A stretch of DNA of 64,000 bases from Pithys albifrons albifrons (Eukaryota > Chordata > Aves > Passeriformes > Thamnophilidae), in assembly GCF_047495875.1 (NCBI RefSeq), contig NC_092460.1:9228520-9292519 (forward strand). Direction: 5' to 3'. Positions 12,720 to 26,400 of this stretch are shown piece after piece. The position numbers were made by a program, and so were the translations under genes. Below the pieces are notes generated by a model that did no database searches, was not told where the DNA came from, and was given only the letters and a program-made list of their open reading frames with translations. How positions within the stretch are numbered: position 1 is the first letter of the stretch; every line of letters begins with the position of its first letter.

Positions 12720-14154
12720 AGCTGCTGCTTTTGATGATAGTATATTTTATAATGCTGAAGCAGATGGGTTTTGTTGCGTTGCTGCAGTTTGGTGTAATTA
12801 CTCTCCATCACTGTAGTTTTTCTTTTAGTTAAATGCATCGAAGGTTATCAACTCTTAACTATCAACTGTAAATATTCATGGGCAGTGAGAATAGTTCTGA
12901 CTACTATAAAAGCTTTTCCCCCCATACTTTTGGTTTGTGCTCTGTATTTACACAGGTTGCTTCTCTGATGGTGATGTGACAAACCATAATATACATAATA
13001 CTTTAAACAACAGCCAGTTGTCGATCCAGGTCCCCAACAGTCTGCTGTGTTGAGAATTCTGGGCTCCTCCACAAAGGGCAAGAAAGAGAGGCTCCCCAAC
13101 ATGAATGTGCTATAAAACAATATTGTGTTTCCCTTAAGAATTGCAGTGATAAAAACATAGACCATTCTGCAGCACTAGCAACTTTAATAAAATAACATAA
13201 AGCACAGCTGTCAGGTCTGCCAGCATCTCACACTGGGAGACATGAGTGAGAAAATGAACACTTTTCTCGAACAGAAATATTCAAAGAGCTCTACTGTTTA
13301 CATGTAATCAAGACTGACAGTCATAGATTATCGGTGGAAGAGCATTTTCTGCTTGAGGTGAAAGAAGAGGATAATTTATCAGGAAGCCCAAGAAGTCAGA
13401 CATCAGTAATGATCTGCTTGAAGAGGGGCATATCTTAGAAATAGTGCATTTATTTGTACTGCAAGGCAAAAAGATGTTCTAAGTTATAAACAAGAGTCTT
13501 AGTGCTTGAAGAATATTGAGCAGATACAGTGTGTAATTTGCTGAGCAACCGCGATTAGAGAATTGACTAATGTGTGTCTCAGTGCTTGTTCAGAATATTA
13601 AAAGAAAAAGTTAACATAATAGATATTGTCTAAAAGAGCTGTTCATGCTCTCTCATCCTATTCTCGCCTTATTTGAGCTATGCTGATCTGGTTGCTTACT
13701 TTCCTCTGAATGTTTATGATTCTGAGACATTTCTGTAATACAACAAAACGTTTGGGTTCAGAGAATTTGGGGCTTTCTGAGTTACGCAGTAAAATATTGT
13801 GTCCATCTGGTGTGATGCTTTTGCGTCACCTTTCTCTTATGAAAACAGGCCAAATACCAGCTGTTATAAATGGTAAGTAGCTTGGAGCTCTACAGAAAAG
13901 GTTTTAGAGGTTCACCTTGCCTTGGTGTGCACTGGCCTGGAGCAATGCAAGGCCGTGTGTACGCAGACTCCCCTCTCAGCCTCTGTGCCGGGTCCAGACA
14001 ACAGAAATGCTGCTTCCTTGCAGGAGTACAGACTGGAAAGCAATGATTTTGCTAGAGTTAACAGATTAAGCTCGTGTCAATATAAAACATCATGGAGATC
14101 CATCCCTTGTAGATCAGTACAGTATTCATTGTTTCTGTTCTGGCCAGCTTATAG

Positions 14155-14210
14155 CTTTTTTTTTATTTCCTTTTTTTTTCTTTTCTGCCTTTGTGTTGGT
14201 TTTTTTTTTC
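14155..14210. repeat. T-rich low-complexity tract
   Basis: Two runs of nine or ten T residues separated by mixed pyrimidines. It resembles a polypyrimidine tract, but no exon follows it. Confidence 0.8.
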
Positions 14211-15725
14211 AATCATTATAGCTTCCTCATTCTTCTTTCTTTCACTTGGTATAGGAGTTGCAAACCTTAGTCTGTATTTGGCCACCTTTGACCAGCATTA
14301 CCATAACACTGCTGAAAACAGGTTGTGCTTCCTTTCATTTCTGCTTTGTGTGTGAGGGCAGCTGAGCTTCAGGGGAGACAAGGGGTCTCCTGCTTCCCAC
14401 CAAAAAGTCCTTGTCAGAAGAGCCAGGTGTGCCCACAAAGTTCTTCAAAAGACCGTGGCAGTGGCCCCAACACCCCATCAATGTCCCTGAAAGACACTGA
14501 GCAAAAGCTGTCCCTTTTCCCTTCAGTGTTTATGCACAGAAGTGAATCTTGCAACCTCATCATATGCTATTTTCATTTCACTTGAAATAGCAGCTACTTA
14601 GCACAACTCTAAATGCATGTAAACATTTGCTTCGGAAGGGATTCTAAAATGTTCTAGAAGAACTTCTAGATGTGTTCATTGCAAGAAGGGCAATGGCTGT
14701 GTTTAGGGTCCTTTGGGGAATCTGCAAGCCTTAACCCAGAGAAGGTAGCCAAAGTGTTTCTGAGATTATGTGAATCTGTCAATCTCCTCTATTCCTCTAT
14801 TCAGATTGTCCAGGAAAATCTGGGCAAAACCTCTCTCACAGAAAATTATGTAAGGCAAATTATACAGGGCTCTGGATAATGTTCTTTTACTTTCCAGAGT
14901 TTGCAGAAGGAAAATTGATCTACAGAAAGTATCACAGACTTCAAGCTAGTCTCTGTTTGGATATATCTGAGTAAGGATGTCAGCTCAAGTTGTCCAGCTG
15001 ACAGAGATAGAAAACAAGGGAAAATCACTAGTTTTTATGGACAGATATCTGGCAAATAGGGCACTTTTTTCCCCTCTAGTTTCAGCAGAACATCAGAGTG
15101 TTTTCTAGGTGCAAGAGAGTGTTGCTTCCCATCTAATCCAAACTTTCAGTAGCAAGTCATATGTTTGCAAAGATTCACGGCTGGGACTTGGATGTGTGTG
15201 TGGATACGAACACCCTGCAAGGCACAGAAGTCCCTCAGAAGCAAGTATCAACTTTTATGTTTTGTTTCCCACCTGAATTCTAAATCAGTACAATTTATAA
15301 CTAAAATATGTATGTTCTTCTTTCCTGAAAGTGTCTTTACAACTTAGCCAAAATACTATGGAGACTCTCTTAGCCTCCCTTCATTAAAACAAACAAAACC
15401 AGTTTACATAAAGTAGCTTTTGCTTACTCATAGGAGGAACTGAACCTGGTTGAAAAGTACCTTACATGAGAAACATGGAATAACCAGGTGAGACCAAACC
15501 CAGTCATGAGCACAATATCTTGTCACCATTGAGGACCCCTAGCAGATAACAAGAGAAGATTTGAAGGAGAAGGCAGGTGGACAGGTGGGCATCCGTTGCG
15601 TTTTTCAGCCTTCAGTGATTCATAACATGTAGAATCCCTGAGCTGGAGTTGGTATAAGCGACCTTTAATTTATGACTTCTGTTTGTTGGTACTGTTGATT
15701 TTGAACCTGCATAATGTTTAGCATC

Positions 15726-16194
15726 CAGAATATCACAGAATCATTGAATGTTAAGCGTTTGAAATGGACCTTAAAGAGTATCCTGTCCCAAACCCTCCTG
15801 CCATGGGCAGGGGCATCTCCCACCAGACCAGGTTGCTCAACCTTATCCAACCTGGCTTTGCACACTGACAGGATTGAAACATCCACAACCTCCCAGGGCA
15901 ACCTGTTTCAGCGTTTCAACATATTCACCATAAAAAAATTCTTTCTAATTTCTAACCTACATTTACCCTGTTTCAGCTTTTACCCATTGCTCCTTGTCCT
16001 GTCACTACAGTTCTGACAAAGAATCCCCCTCTGGCTTTCCTGTAGCCCCTTCCGGTACTGGAGGGTGCTGTGAGGTCTCCATACAATCTTCTCTTCTCCA
16101 GGCTGAACAGCCTCAGCTTTCTCAGCCTGTCATTGCAGGGGAGGTGTTCCAGTCCTCTTATCAACTTCGTGGCCTTTCTCTGAACTTCTCATCA
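15726..16194 (-). mobile_element. CR1 LINE 3' fragment (truncated)
   Basis: The left edge carries the CR1 3'-terminal ATTCTGTGATTCT-type repeat in reverse complement (TCACAGAATCATTGAATG). It continues through the familiar CR1 3' region: a block with CCTGCCATGGGCAGGG, then ACCAGGTTGCTCAA, TCTCTTCTCCAGGCTGAAC and GTGGCC. The element therefore reads on the minus strand. It is about 470 bp long, 5'-truncated as most CR1 copies are, and has many substitutions and small indels. CR1 moves through its own reverse transcriptase, of which none remains here. The family is sure; the subfamily is not. Confidence 0.93.
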
Positions 16195-18909
16195 AGCAAG
16201 ACTATGCATCATTTAACTATTACACATCTATGTGGCTGGCTAGATTGTTTGGCTTATACTGGAGCTGGAGAATGGTGGTGGCAGAAAAGGGCAGGCAGCC
16301 ACCAGAGAGGGTTTTCAAAATATCTACAATATTAGTTAGGTAGTATTGCAAACTAAGTGGCACTGGGGTGAAAATTTCTTGTTGCACTTCAGAAATGACT
16401 GACATAGTAACAGTTTTGAACACAGAATAGTCCTGGGATCCTGTCTGGGTAGATGTAGCATTTTTATACTGAAATAACATTGATCTGTAAGTCAGTTGAA
16501 CAATTAATATGTGTGGTAGTATTTTACCATAGTCTGTTGTTCGACATTTTCACTGTGTCCAAAAAATGTGGGTGCACCTTTTCAGCATGAGAAGTGTGTG
16601 ACGCCTGCACGGAGAGTGCGGCACAGCTGGGCTGAGCCTGGGGAGCCAGGGCTGCTGGAGTAGGCTGGGTCTCCAGGCAAGTTTCAGGATTCATTTCTGC
16701 TCCCCATATATCTGTTTTGACCTTAAGTCAAAGATTGATTATTTTTAAAGGTTAGCTGTTATGTAGCAAAAAAAACCCTCACCTTTGCCAACTCTGAGAA
16801 GTCACTGTGGTCTGCAACTTCACAGTTTTAATTTAGACAACAACAATGGCCATTTCAGGTTAAGCCTCCTTATTACTATTCACTTCAGTTTCTTTCAACA
16901 GGAAGAAGAAAATCACAACCTACAAGTCACATCCCCACTTTACTGGTCTGCTCCTGAAGTCAGCTTTCACCTGGGCTGTGCAGAAAAGGGACAGCAAGGG
17001 AGAACAGCAGCCAAATCATGTCACTAAAAGCAATTCTTGCAGGTTAAACAAGGAGACCTTGAGGAACAGGGGCTGCCCTCCCTTGCCTTCTAGCTGTTGC
17101 CTGCTGCATCTCCTGCTGGTGCTGGGTCGAAGTAGCAAGACACTGCTTTTCTCAGAAAACAGCTCACACCTCAGTTAGACAATTGATTTACCACCACTCG
17201 CCCTGCCCTAGTGCATCCTCTTGTGAAGTGTGAGCATTCACTGTCCATGGAAAGTCCAGGATGATGTATGCTCTTCCTGATATCTCCCTCTCATTCCAGG
17301 TCAGCTGTAGTACCCACACACTGCACTGGTGTGTACAGTGGGAGAGAGCAGGCACGTGGACACAAAGGGTGTGTGTTGATAGTGTGTACACTGTTCCAGT
17401 TCTTGGCTTTTAAATCTTTCTAATTCTATACAATGAAGATTAGTCCTCTCCTAGTCGAACAGTAATACACTTTAATTTGCCTACAGCTACTGTATTGTAT
17501 TGGCATGAAAGGAAATTACTTTCTAATGCAGCTTCATCTGCTGAGCAGGGAGAAAGCTGTGATGCAGAATGTAAAACTATGTAGGACTATAGCTGGCAGC
17601 AAAATTCAAAGTAGGAGAAACACAGCACAAATAAAAGTATTTGTGAGTTGGAGGTATGCTAACAATCCTAGTTTATTGCTAAACATGCCATAATACTGTT
17701 CTGCAGTTTGCTTGGCAGGTTCGTGATTGCTTCATTTTTGTTCTTTCACCATTTTGTCTTCTATACTAAAATTTGTCCTTGAATAAAAAGTGTAAATTCA
17801 TTACTTCCCAACTTTGTTTGTGACATTAACAAGAAGTCAATATTATAAAGCTCCTAAGAAGCCCTGATGCTGTTAATACAGTCTGTGCTGTGCTCTGTAC
17901 CTAGAGACACACTGGAAATCTAATACTTAAAGCTGTTAAGCAAATGTTTCTGCTGTCTGTTGTTAATGCAGCGTTCACTTGACAAGTGTCAGGCGTTCTT
18001 TGACTGGACATGTGTACAAATAATCACTCAAGTGCCAGTATTTACCATAAATAGAACTCTCTTCTTCGGGAAAGCAGCAAAGCCATCAGCTTCTCCATTC
18101 TTCTTGAGTGGCAAAGGAAGAAATTATCATGTCTGGGATAATATCACTTAATACTTACTGCATATGGGTTAGAACTTATTTTTGTGGGCATGTTGGGCAA
18201 GTTAGATGCAAAAATTATATGTTTCACATATTTTTTATCTTTTTTTTTTCAACAAATCACCCATTTCATATAATTATGCTTAAAATAGTCAGTTTTTCTA
18301 CTAAACCAGGGGGTGTCTCACTTTCAGCAAGGGCAAGGAAGAGCTAAAAATTTGTATGCAGAGAGGGAATGTATCTCTTCTGAAAAACTACTCATGTAAA
18401 CTGCTGGTGGGAAACTCACCACTCTAAACCAGTAACCTTCACCCTCCATCTCTTCCTCACCAGGTCCCTCTGTCCTGCAGACACATGAAATAAGTTAGAA
18501 TGATTGCATACAAACATGCCCTGAATTTGACATTATAACTGGGAAAAAATATGAACAGATTTTTTTTTCTTCTTTCTCCTTCAAAGTTACAACAACATGA
18601 CAAAGAGGATTCCCCTGACAAGTGGAGGACAGAAGAAGAAATGGCAGCTGAAGCAGCAATTCTGAAGAAGTATTTTCAGGAAAATTAGAGGTAATGATTT
18701 ACACATTGGCTTAGTCCTGCAATGCCTAAAACTCTGCTCAAGCCTCCATAGGCTTCTTGAGGACAGAGGGGGAATATATAGAATGGAACAAAGGAAACCA
18801 AAGGTCTTAGGTTGTGTTTTTTCAAAAAGGACACAGCACTCCAGTAGTGGCTGAAATAACACACTCCTTCTTGAGAAACTCAGAACCATCCATTTTGTTT
18901 CCACACACC

Positions 18910-18925
18910 AAAAAAAAAAAAAAAA
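18910..18925 (+). repeat. Poly(A) run (16 nt)
   Basis: Sixteen consecutive A residues. No polyadenylation signal or retrocopy body was identified upstream. Confidence 0.9.
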
Positions 18926-19220
18926 GTATATCTGGAAATCAGAATCATCAGTATTTACTTGAGGAGTGTCTAACCTAACGTGTCCCTGCTCTGTTTTTAG
19001 AACAGAAAATAGGCCTGGTACCCCTAGCTAATAACTGGTGTGTCTGGATGTAACCAGATAAGCATATGCACCTATACATACAAAATCCAAGCAGAATCCG
19101 TACTATAGAGTGGATAAACAAATCTGTCAAATCTTAAATCATCTGATCAGCTTAACTTTCAAAATTAAGCCTGCTGGAAAGCTGCCTGTTCTGCTATATT
19201 TTCCACTGGCCCTAAAATGG

Positions 19221-19244
19221 AAAAAAAAAAAAAAAAAAAAAAAA
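19221..19244 (+). repeat. Poly(A) run (24 nt)
   Basis: Twenty-four consecutive A residues, the longest homopolymer noticed in the window. It could be the tail of a decayed plus-strand retrocopy, but the 200 bp upstream match nothing recognised and lack an AATAAA. It is therefore recorded as a mononucleotide microsatellite, probably length-variable between individuals. Confidence 0.92.
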
Positions 19245-22200
19245 GGAGATTTGCAGGAAGAAATATAAAAAACACTTGGCAAACACTAACATTGGTGCTC
19301 TAGCAATTGAGGGTTTTTCATTTTGTACCTCGAGTCCCAGAAGCCAGATTCTTCCAGCAGAAATGAACTGGCCCCCGGAGATCAATATGAGTTACACTGG
19401 GATGTTCACCGCAGCACGGATGCCAAAAGCTCCCTCTCCCCTGTTCCACTTAGGTTGTTTGCCATCATCCAGCACTCTCATTTCTCTGTCATTTCTGACT
19501 GTTTCATATTTTTTCCTCTCAAGAACCAAAATCCCATACATATCCCTCCTCTCTGCCTGTGACTCACTGCTTGCAGCCCAGCTTGAGAATCTTGAGCTAA
19601 ACTACACATTGTACGTGTGGCCCACTTCTGTGGCAGCTCTCATCTCCTGTACCATTCTGTCATCTCCATTTGGATGACTCTATTTGTAGTTCATCAGACT
19701 TCCCTTTCCATTTTTTCTGCATGATGACCATGCTCGTCTCCCCAGCCAAACTAGCTGTGCCAACCCTTCTGTGGACTGGCTTGGAAAAAGCTGTGTAACA
19801 CATGTAATTCCCATCTGTGAAGGAAATTTGTCCTCAGCAGCTGGGACCCAGGGACCTCTAGGGTTTGGAGCAGCAGGGCTTGGACTACAGAGTCAGGTTT
19901 CTGCAGTGGCTGCTGGAGTTGTGATTAGACACCCACTTTTCACCTTCTCAGAAATATGCTTCTCAGAAATGAATTACTCAGCCAGGAAGAGCATATCCTT
20001 AGGTAATGCATGTGTAAGCACTCTTCTCTACTAACAGAGGCATTATGAGGTGCTTCATCTATGGCACAGCAACAAATGAACAGTACTTAGGATAAAATGG
20101 CACATCCCTATTCCAATATGACATTGCTTCCCATTATTAATTTGGTAGATTTCAGGGGATTGTTATGGGGTTTGGGTTTTTTGTCTGGTCAGAAATGAAT
20201 TGGAAATGCTTTTTTTTCCTAGAGATACTCAAAGGGGTTGGAATTAAATCCCCACATATCAATAAAATGTTCTTTTTCTCTTCTGATACTAAACACAAAG
20301 CTGGATAGATGGTGTAAATTCATTCCTGCAAGCAAATTCATGTGGCTGAGCATCTATTTCCATTCATTATGAAAATAAATCAGCATGTGTCTGCGTGGAT
20401 GACCTCTTGATAAGTTTCCTGTGATGTTAAGGTCATTACCTTTCCTAGAACAAACTGGTAAATTAAATCTTACTGGCATCATTACCATGAGAGTATTGTG
20501 CCTTCTGCAGGCAATCCTTCCACCCCCTGATTCCCAACACAAGGCATTGCTGTCAATCTCTTCTCCCTGACATTGTTTTGCTCCTGAGTTTTAAGGCTCT
20601 GAACCTGAGACAAAGGTGTATCTGAGCACCTTCTGCATTTCTCAGCCTTTATCTGCTCTCTTAACCTTGCTTCCAAAGTGATGAAGATTGAAAGCTTTTG
20701 GCCAATTAACAAGGTTATATGCATCCTTCTTCAAAGCTATTTTTGTATTTCACCTACAAAGGATTTATTTTGCCATTTATAGGTTTACCTGAATGCCACT
20801 TGATTTGAGTTTTTTTCATGCAGCTAAGGGAAAGTCAGAAAGAGCTGAATGTGGGTGTTCTGGATCCAATAAACAGCAATTTTTAAGGCCCCATGCAGTA
20901 TTATATTTTCTTTTGTTCAAAGTAGCCCAGCTCAGCTAGATTAGCCTGGACAGACTGAGCTGTGTTTCAGAGCTTTTCCAGCTACCCTTACATTTATCAC
21001 AAGTCTTTCATCACCTGTCACAACTCCTATATGACTTGACTAGGCACAGTAGCACCTTTTACCTGTATTTATAGACTGTCTGATCAGGAAGGACTTGCAG
21101 GTGGCTTTTCTTTTTCCTAAGAAATATTTGAATAAGGTAAGAACTCTAGATTCTCTCCCCACTGCATTTGCTGGTGCTGATCCCTCTTGGCTGGTTGACT
21201 GGATACACTTGAGTGCTTCTGCATCAGTCCCCAGATGATCCAAAATATCCACCCACTTACTTAAAGAAGTGAACCCATTTAGCCTTGCTAAGTTTACACC
21301 CTTGAGAAAATGCTCATCTCTAAATAATTTAATCGTGTATGCAATTGCCTAGAGTGGATGAAACTGAAATCAGTGAGTGAAACTGTGTTTTGCATGTAGT
21401 TCTGGTCTTTCACTGTATGTCTCCATGCCACTGTATCCCCACTTCATTAGAAGGACTTGCCTCTTGAACAACCCCAGCATGTGCAAGCTCTGTGGGGCAG
21501 CTCACAGAGCTGTGTCTGCAGAGCTAGAGTTCAGAAGAACTTCACATGACTGAAAGAAAGCAAGAGAAGGGGAAAAAAATCTGGGGATAGGATATTTAAT
21601 ATAGAATTGCCCCAGCTGGTCACTCTCTTGCTTAGTAACAGCAAGATTTGACCTCTTTTGACCTCTTTATGAGATATTTCTCATTCAGTATTGGCTCTCG
21701 TATGGTCAGCTGAGTTGATAACTGACAGCCCTTCAAGGTGGATCCACAGGGGAAAAGTCCTTACTCAAAGAGCAGGATTTGATGCAGCGTCTTGATTTCG
21801 AAACCTATTTTCAGATGTGCCTTTTGAATTTTCTGACTATCTATAGCTGGGTGTTTTGATAGTCTGTTTTCTGCATTTTAAATTGCATATGCCAGCAAAA
21901 AGGCTAAAGATTAAAAGAGTTAGTAACCTTCAGACAGTATGTGAAAAATGTTTCTCTTCAAAGGAAGTTTCACTCTTGTGGTGTTGTATCTGAAGAAATA
22001 ACCAGGCTGCACAAGTTTCAGTAGAAGTTTTTCTATTTTATGCATAACTGAAGTAATACTTTTATGCCATTAGAAAAGTAGTCAGTCTTCAGTACAGTGT
22101 CAGAATGTCCCTTTGCATAAAGAGGTTGACAGTGATATTCTGCTTTCTAGTGCTTTTGGAGTTACAAATTTTCTATAGCTTTTAATTGCTTAACCATCTG

Positions 22201-23164
22201 AATATTTTGTGTCATTCAACATGCCAAATTCATGTAAAAATCTCTCCAAATAATGTGTCCTGCACAGTCTTGCCAGATTTCTGATGTCAGTTCTCTCCCT
22301 TGCCCCAGTCTGCCAATGTTTCTGGATAACACAGCCTTTTCAGCTTTTCCAGAGAGTGCAAATTTTAATCTGGTTTTTTCCCCCCACTCATTCTTTGAGA
22401 GCACTGATCCTGCCTCCCAGTTGCCTACTCCGCACTAAGATCTCTGCATGTGTGGAAAGACACTGTTCTATTGACTTCAGCAGGGAAATCACCACTGTTA
22501 GCAGCAGTTGACCAGAGGGAATTTTAACTGGCAATTTGACTTGCATCTGATTTTGCTCCAGCACCTCTAGAGCATGACAATCCATGCAGCATGCATGAGA
22601 GTGACCACCAGAAGAATCCCATCACTTTTCCTACATTTAGGCAAGTATAACAAGATGACTTGCAACACCTTTCATGGCTTGTTTTAAAAAAGCTCTCCTA
22701 TTATTCCTGGTACTTAAAACTGCATAAAACCACAAAATAATAACTATAGCTTGGAGTAGATCCAAGAGTGGATCAGGGATACATGCTGTGCAGTGAGAGC
22801 ACGCTCTGTCCCAGAAGATGCTGTACCTGTAGTGTGGACTACAGAGCTCTGGGTGGGCTCCACAGTGACAGCGTAGGCATGGTCAGAGGTATTTTCTGCA
22901 ACAGATGCTGCCTGTTGGTGAGCAGAGCCACCATGCAGTTGAGAAAAACACATGCGTAGTGTGGTGAAGGGGTGCAGCAATCAGAGACTCCTCAGTAATT
23001 TCAGAGCCTCACTTTTTAAACAGTGCAACTTTTTGAGCTTACACTGGAGTTACAGTCAGGGTGGTGCTGGGTCCTGGGGAATTCCCAGAGAGCGTAGTCC
23101 AGGCTGTTCATGCCTGCACTCAGGAGCTGTTTGTGTATAATCCAGAATTAAATACACATCCTAG

Positions 23165-23430
23165 TAATCAGCTATAGATTTCTCTGCACTCCAGACTTAA
23201 GTGTTATTAATTATATCGCCTACTCAGAAGCCTCCAAGAAGCATTAATTAGAAAGCAGGCGCTGGTGGTTTGCTTGTTAGTGTGAAACTATTATGACCTG
23301 AGAGTGAGGTATAAGCTTCAAAGGAAACATGTTTTATGAAGGTCACCTTCGAAAACATCATAACAATCTGTCAGGAGAAGAGAATGCAGCACTCCAAGTG
23401 TTCATTTCAGTGTGACATTATGCTATAAGT
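23165..23430. promoter_or_regulatory. Candidate conserved enhancer-like segment
   Basis: The block holds two strong homeodomain cores (ATTAATTATATCG and GCATTAATTAG). It also has a symmetrical nuclear-receptor-like site (GAAGGTCACCTTC, 6-bp arms around one base, containing an AAGGTCA half-site as used by ERR/SF-1-type receptors) and a few retained CpGs. No coding potential is evident. The motif identities are visible; enhancer activity and conservation are inferred. Confidence 0.35.
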
Positions 23431-26400
23431 AGTTTGAAATAGCAAAGAGAAGATGGATCAGATCATAGGTCTCTGCTTTTTTACCCAAAATTTTCTTTTT
23501 TCTGCAGTAAGTACATATAAAGTAATCTCTTTGTCATTTCAATGGGACGCAAGGAAAGTTAGTATCAACAGAAATCCAATGGATAAACATAATCTGGCCC
23601 TTGCTGATATTTCTGAAGTGTAAAACATCCAGACCCTCCACCTCTGCAGTAAGGAGAAGGTTTTTACACAGGAATTACATTATTTCTTCAAGGAAAGATG
23701 TAAACAGCCAGAAGTGCCACAGCAACTCCATACAGCACTGATACCCAGGCTAGAAGGCTCAGGGCAAAAGACTTTCCCTAATAAATGTGTCGTGCTAATG
23801 CACAGCCACCTCAATGTTGAGGTTGATTAATTTTCTGGTTGAATCATATCATTATTTCTTATGAAAACAAAGCTACAAGAGTTAGCCAGAGTTATAAATG
23901 AAATGTCTTCCTTTTGTGGGAGACCAGCATAGACATAATGTCCCCCTCACATCTATTCCAGGGGTCTGTTTTGAGGCTGGAAGTAGTACTGTACTGAAAG
24001 TTATACACCTCGTTCTCTGGACTTTCATTTCCCTGCAGGTGGCCATTTAATTCAGCTGTCGAGTACATGAATTCCATACAGCACTGTTTGGATCCTGTAA
24101 TTATAGACACAGTAGAAACGTCAGGGCCAGAGACACAGACAAGATTGTACAGCACAAAGGCAAAGCAAAAAATGTGTTACTGGTAGCACAGGAAGCTGAC
24201 AGAGAGCCAAATGTTCTCTTAACCTGCACGTCCAGCAGCCTGAATGACTACCTGGGCTGCCTATCAAACACCAAATGTTTTCAGTCTGATCAGTTCTTGA
24301 TTCATCATTAGGCTTCGTGTGTCACATTGTATGAGAGGAAAATGGGGAAAGCTGAGCATAACCAATGGACGTTGTGTCCCAGGACCTGAGATGAAAGAGT
24401 TGAGGTACAGGGCAACACTGAGCTTCAAATAAGGATGATATCAACTGTGGTTAAGTACTCTTATACCCAAACTTCCGCTAAAATATTGTTAATCTCCTGC
24501 CCCCAAAGCCACCAAAGGATGCACTTAGTGAGCAGCCAGACCCTCCTTGAAGCAGATTCACAAAACACGTGCCAAGAGATTCACAGGCTGCCATCAAACT
24601 GTCAGTCAGGAGTGGCACACAATGGAAACTGTTGCTCCAAATGCCATCGGAATGAGAAACATATGTTTCAGTGAGAAAAGACAATCAAACAAAGGAGTGG
24701 GTGGCTGGGGAATTGCAGCCACAGCAGCAGCAAGGATCCAAGCCTCACACACAGCCCTGGGGACAGAGTCTGGGGGCTGTGCCCTCGTCTAACAGTTGGG
24801 TAACAGCTTTGTGTTTAATAAGCTGAAATAATTTTCCCAGTATTAAAGCCAGCTCTAAATATGATCTGAGGTGAAGGTACAAAACTGAAGATACCAAGCC
24901 AAAAGCCCATTTCATGCTCAATTATTATCAAAGGTTTGTATCGTGGTATCCTATTGCTGTAGCTGCTGCTTAATAGAACTGCCCAGAGAGACATTCTAAC
25001 CAGCAACTTGAACATGACCTCAGAGCTTGAAAAATGCCTTTGTGTGAGTGTCAGTATCTAGGCTGTGTAGGTGGAAAGGCATTAATAACTCCTCCAGTAA
25101 GTAGTTATTTGAGAAAGGAAGGGGGTGATGGATGTTGGAAATGTGCTGGACTGAGCATACTTGAGGATCTATTGTTTGCCAGGATGTGAGTCTCTACACA
25201 AAAACACAGGTATTGCAGGGGTAAACCCAAATGCCCTGTTTGTGTCAGCACCTGGGGCTCCTGCAAGCCTCCAGTTAATGCTGCAATAGCCATTGTGCTG
25301 TGAGTTTGGGCAGGGATTTCACACACAGCTTTCACAGCTGCCATCAGCTACAGTTGTCAGGCTCTCAGCATTTCTATTTCTCTTCTTTGGGAACACCTTT
25401 CAGGTCTGTCGTGGCACCTATTACAGATCTTTTATTAGGACAGACCACCAAGAAAGGCATAAATTGGGAGCATACATGGCAAGAAATGCCCCATTCATTC
25501 TCCAGCCTTTAAGATAGGGAGCATCTTCAGGGTGATGGCCCCAAATCACTGGTGGGTAATATGTTGGCATTAGGCAGAGTCTCCCCACAGGATCAGGGTG
25601 AATGAGGATATACAAGAGATGATGGTCTTGAAAGAGTATTTGTAGAAGCTTATATAAGAGATCATGAGCCCCAAAGAGTCTTGCATGAGGTTATTATAGC
25701 AAAATAGATTTGAAGAGTAAGAAGCTGGATTTGATGATACAAGATGCCCTTTCTAATCCTTTGTTCCTATGTCCAGCGGTCAACAGAGCTGGGACTGTGC
25801 TGTCTTACTCAGGGACATCAGAGAGGTCGCCTCACTTCATGTTTGTTTTTTGTAAAATGTTCCTGACCTCCGTCGGAGGTTGCTTTGTGAGTTAGGAATG
25901 AAAAGCATGATGGGACAGGCAGGCATTAGTATTATTTGGAAGTGAACTTTATTGTAAAAGCAGATAATAAATCAAACAAATGCTCCTTTTTCTTACTCTG
26001 GTAAATAATTTTAAAATAGTTGTGTGTAAGGATTTTCTCCCTTCTTTGCTGCACAGGCTGTAATAGGAGCTGAACTGTGCTGTGTGTGGGTTAACACTGA
26101 ACATTTCCTTTTGCCTATTGCTGTCAGTGCCTCCTGTTGGAACATACTAATGAGCACTTAAGTTGTTAGTAATAAACAGCCTTACATTTTGTCTTACTAG
26201 CAAAGATCAAAGATGCTATTATGTGTAACAGTCTGTTATGTTTGATATTTCTTAGGTAACGGTGTTTGAAAAACATCCCGTGACATAAGAAAGTCCCCAG
26301 AAAGAAAGACCTCATTCTCCAGTTCTCAGTGGCCCTGGAGCTGCAGCTCAACAATTTTATTATGTCCTACAAGTATGGGATTCTTCTATGAAAAATTTTA

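Larger units (their letters stand above)
11450..15725. other. Gene-free stretch, nothing recognised
   Basis: Unique sequence with no recognised gene or transposable element, apart from the low-complexity T-rich tracts listed separately. Sequence near 15630-15660 faintly resembles a CR1 3' end (AGAATC followed by GAGC-TGGAGTTGG), just upstream of the clear CR1 copy, but it is too degraded to annotate. Confidence 0.55.
16195..23160. other. Gene-free stretch, nothing recognised
   Basis: No exon, RNA gene or identifiable transposable element is visible. Two poly(A) runs are listed separately. Open frames reach about 130 codons on the plus strand (19276-19677), without a recognisable domain. Confidence 0.55.

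Noticed and set aside
19221..19244. Poly(A) run as the tail of a retrocopy
   Set aside because: The preceding 200 bp match no gene or LINE I recognise and lack a polyadenylation signal.
23892..24155. 87-codon minus-strand frame that reads like a plausible protein
   Set aside because: No recognised domain, no splice or promoter signals, and its length is within chance expectation for AT/GC-balanced DNA.
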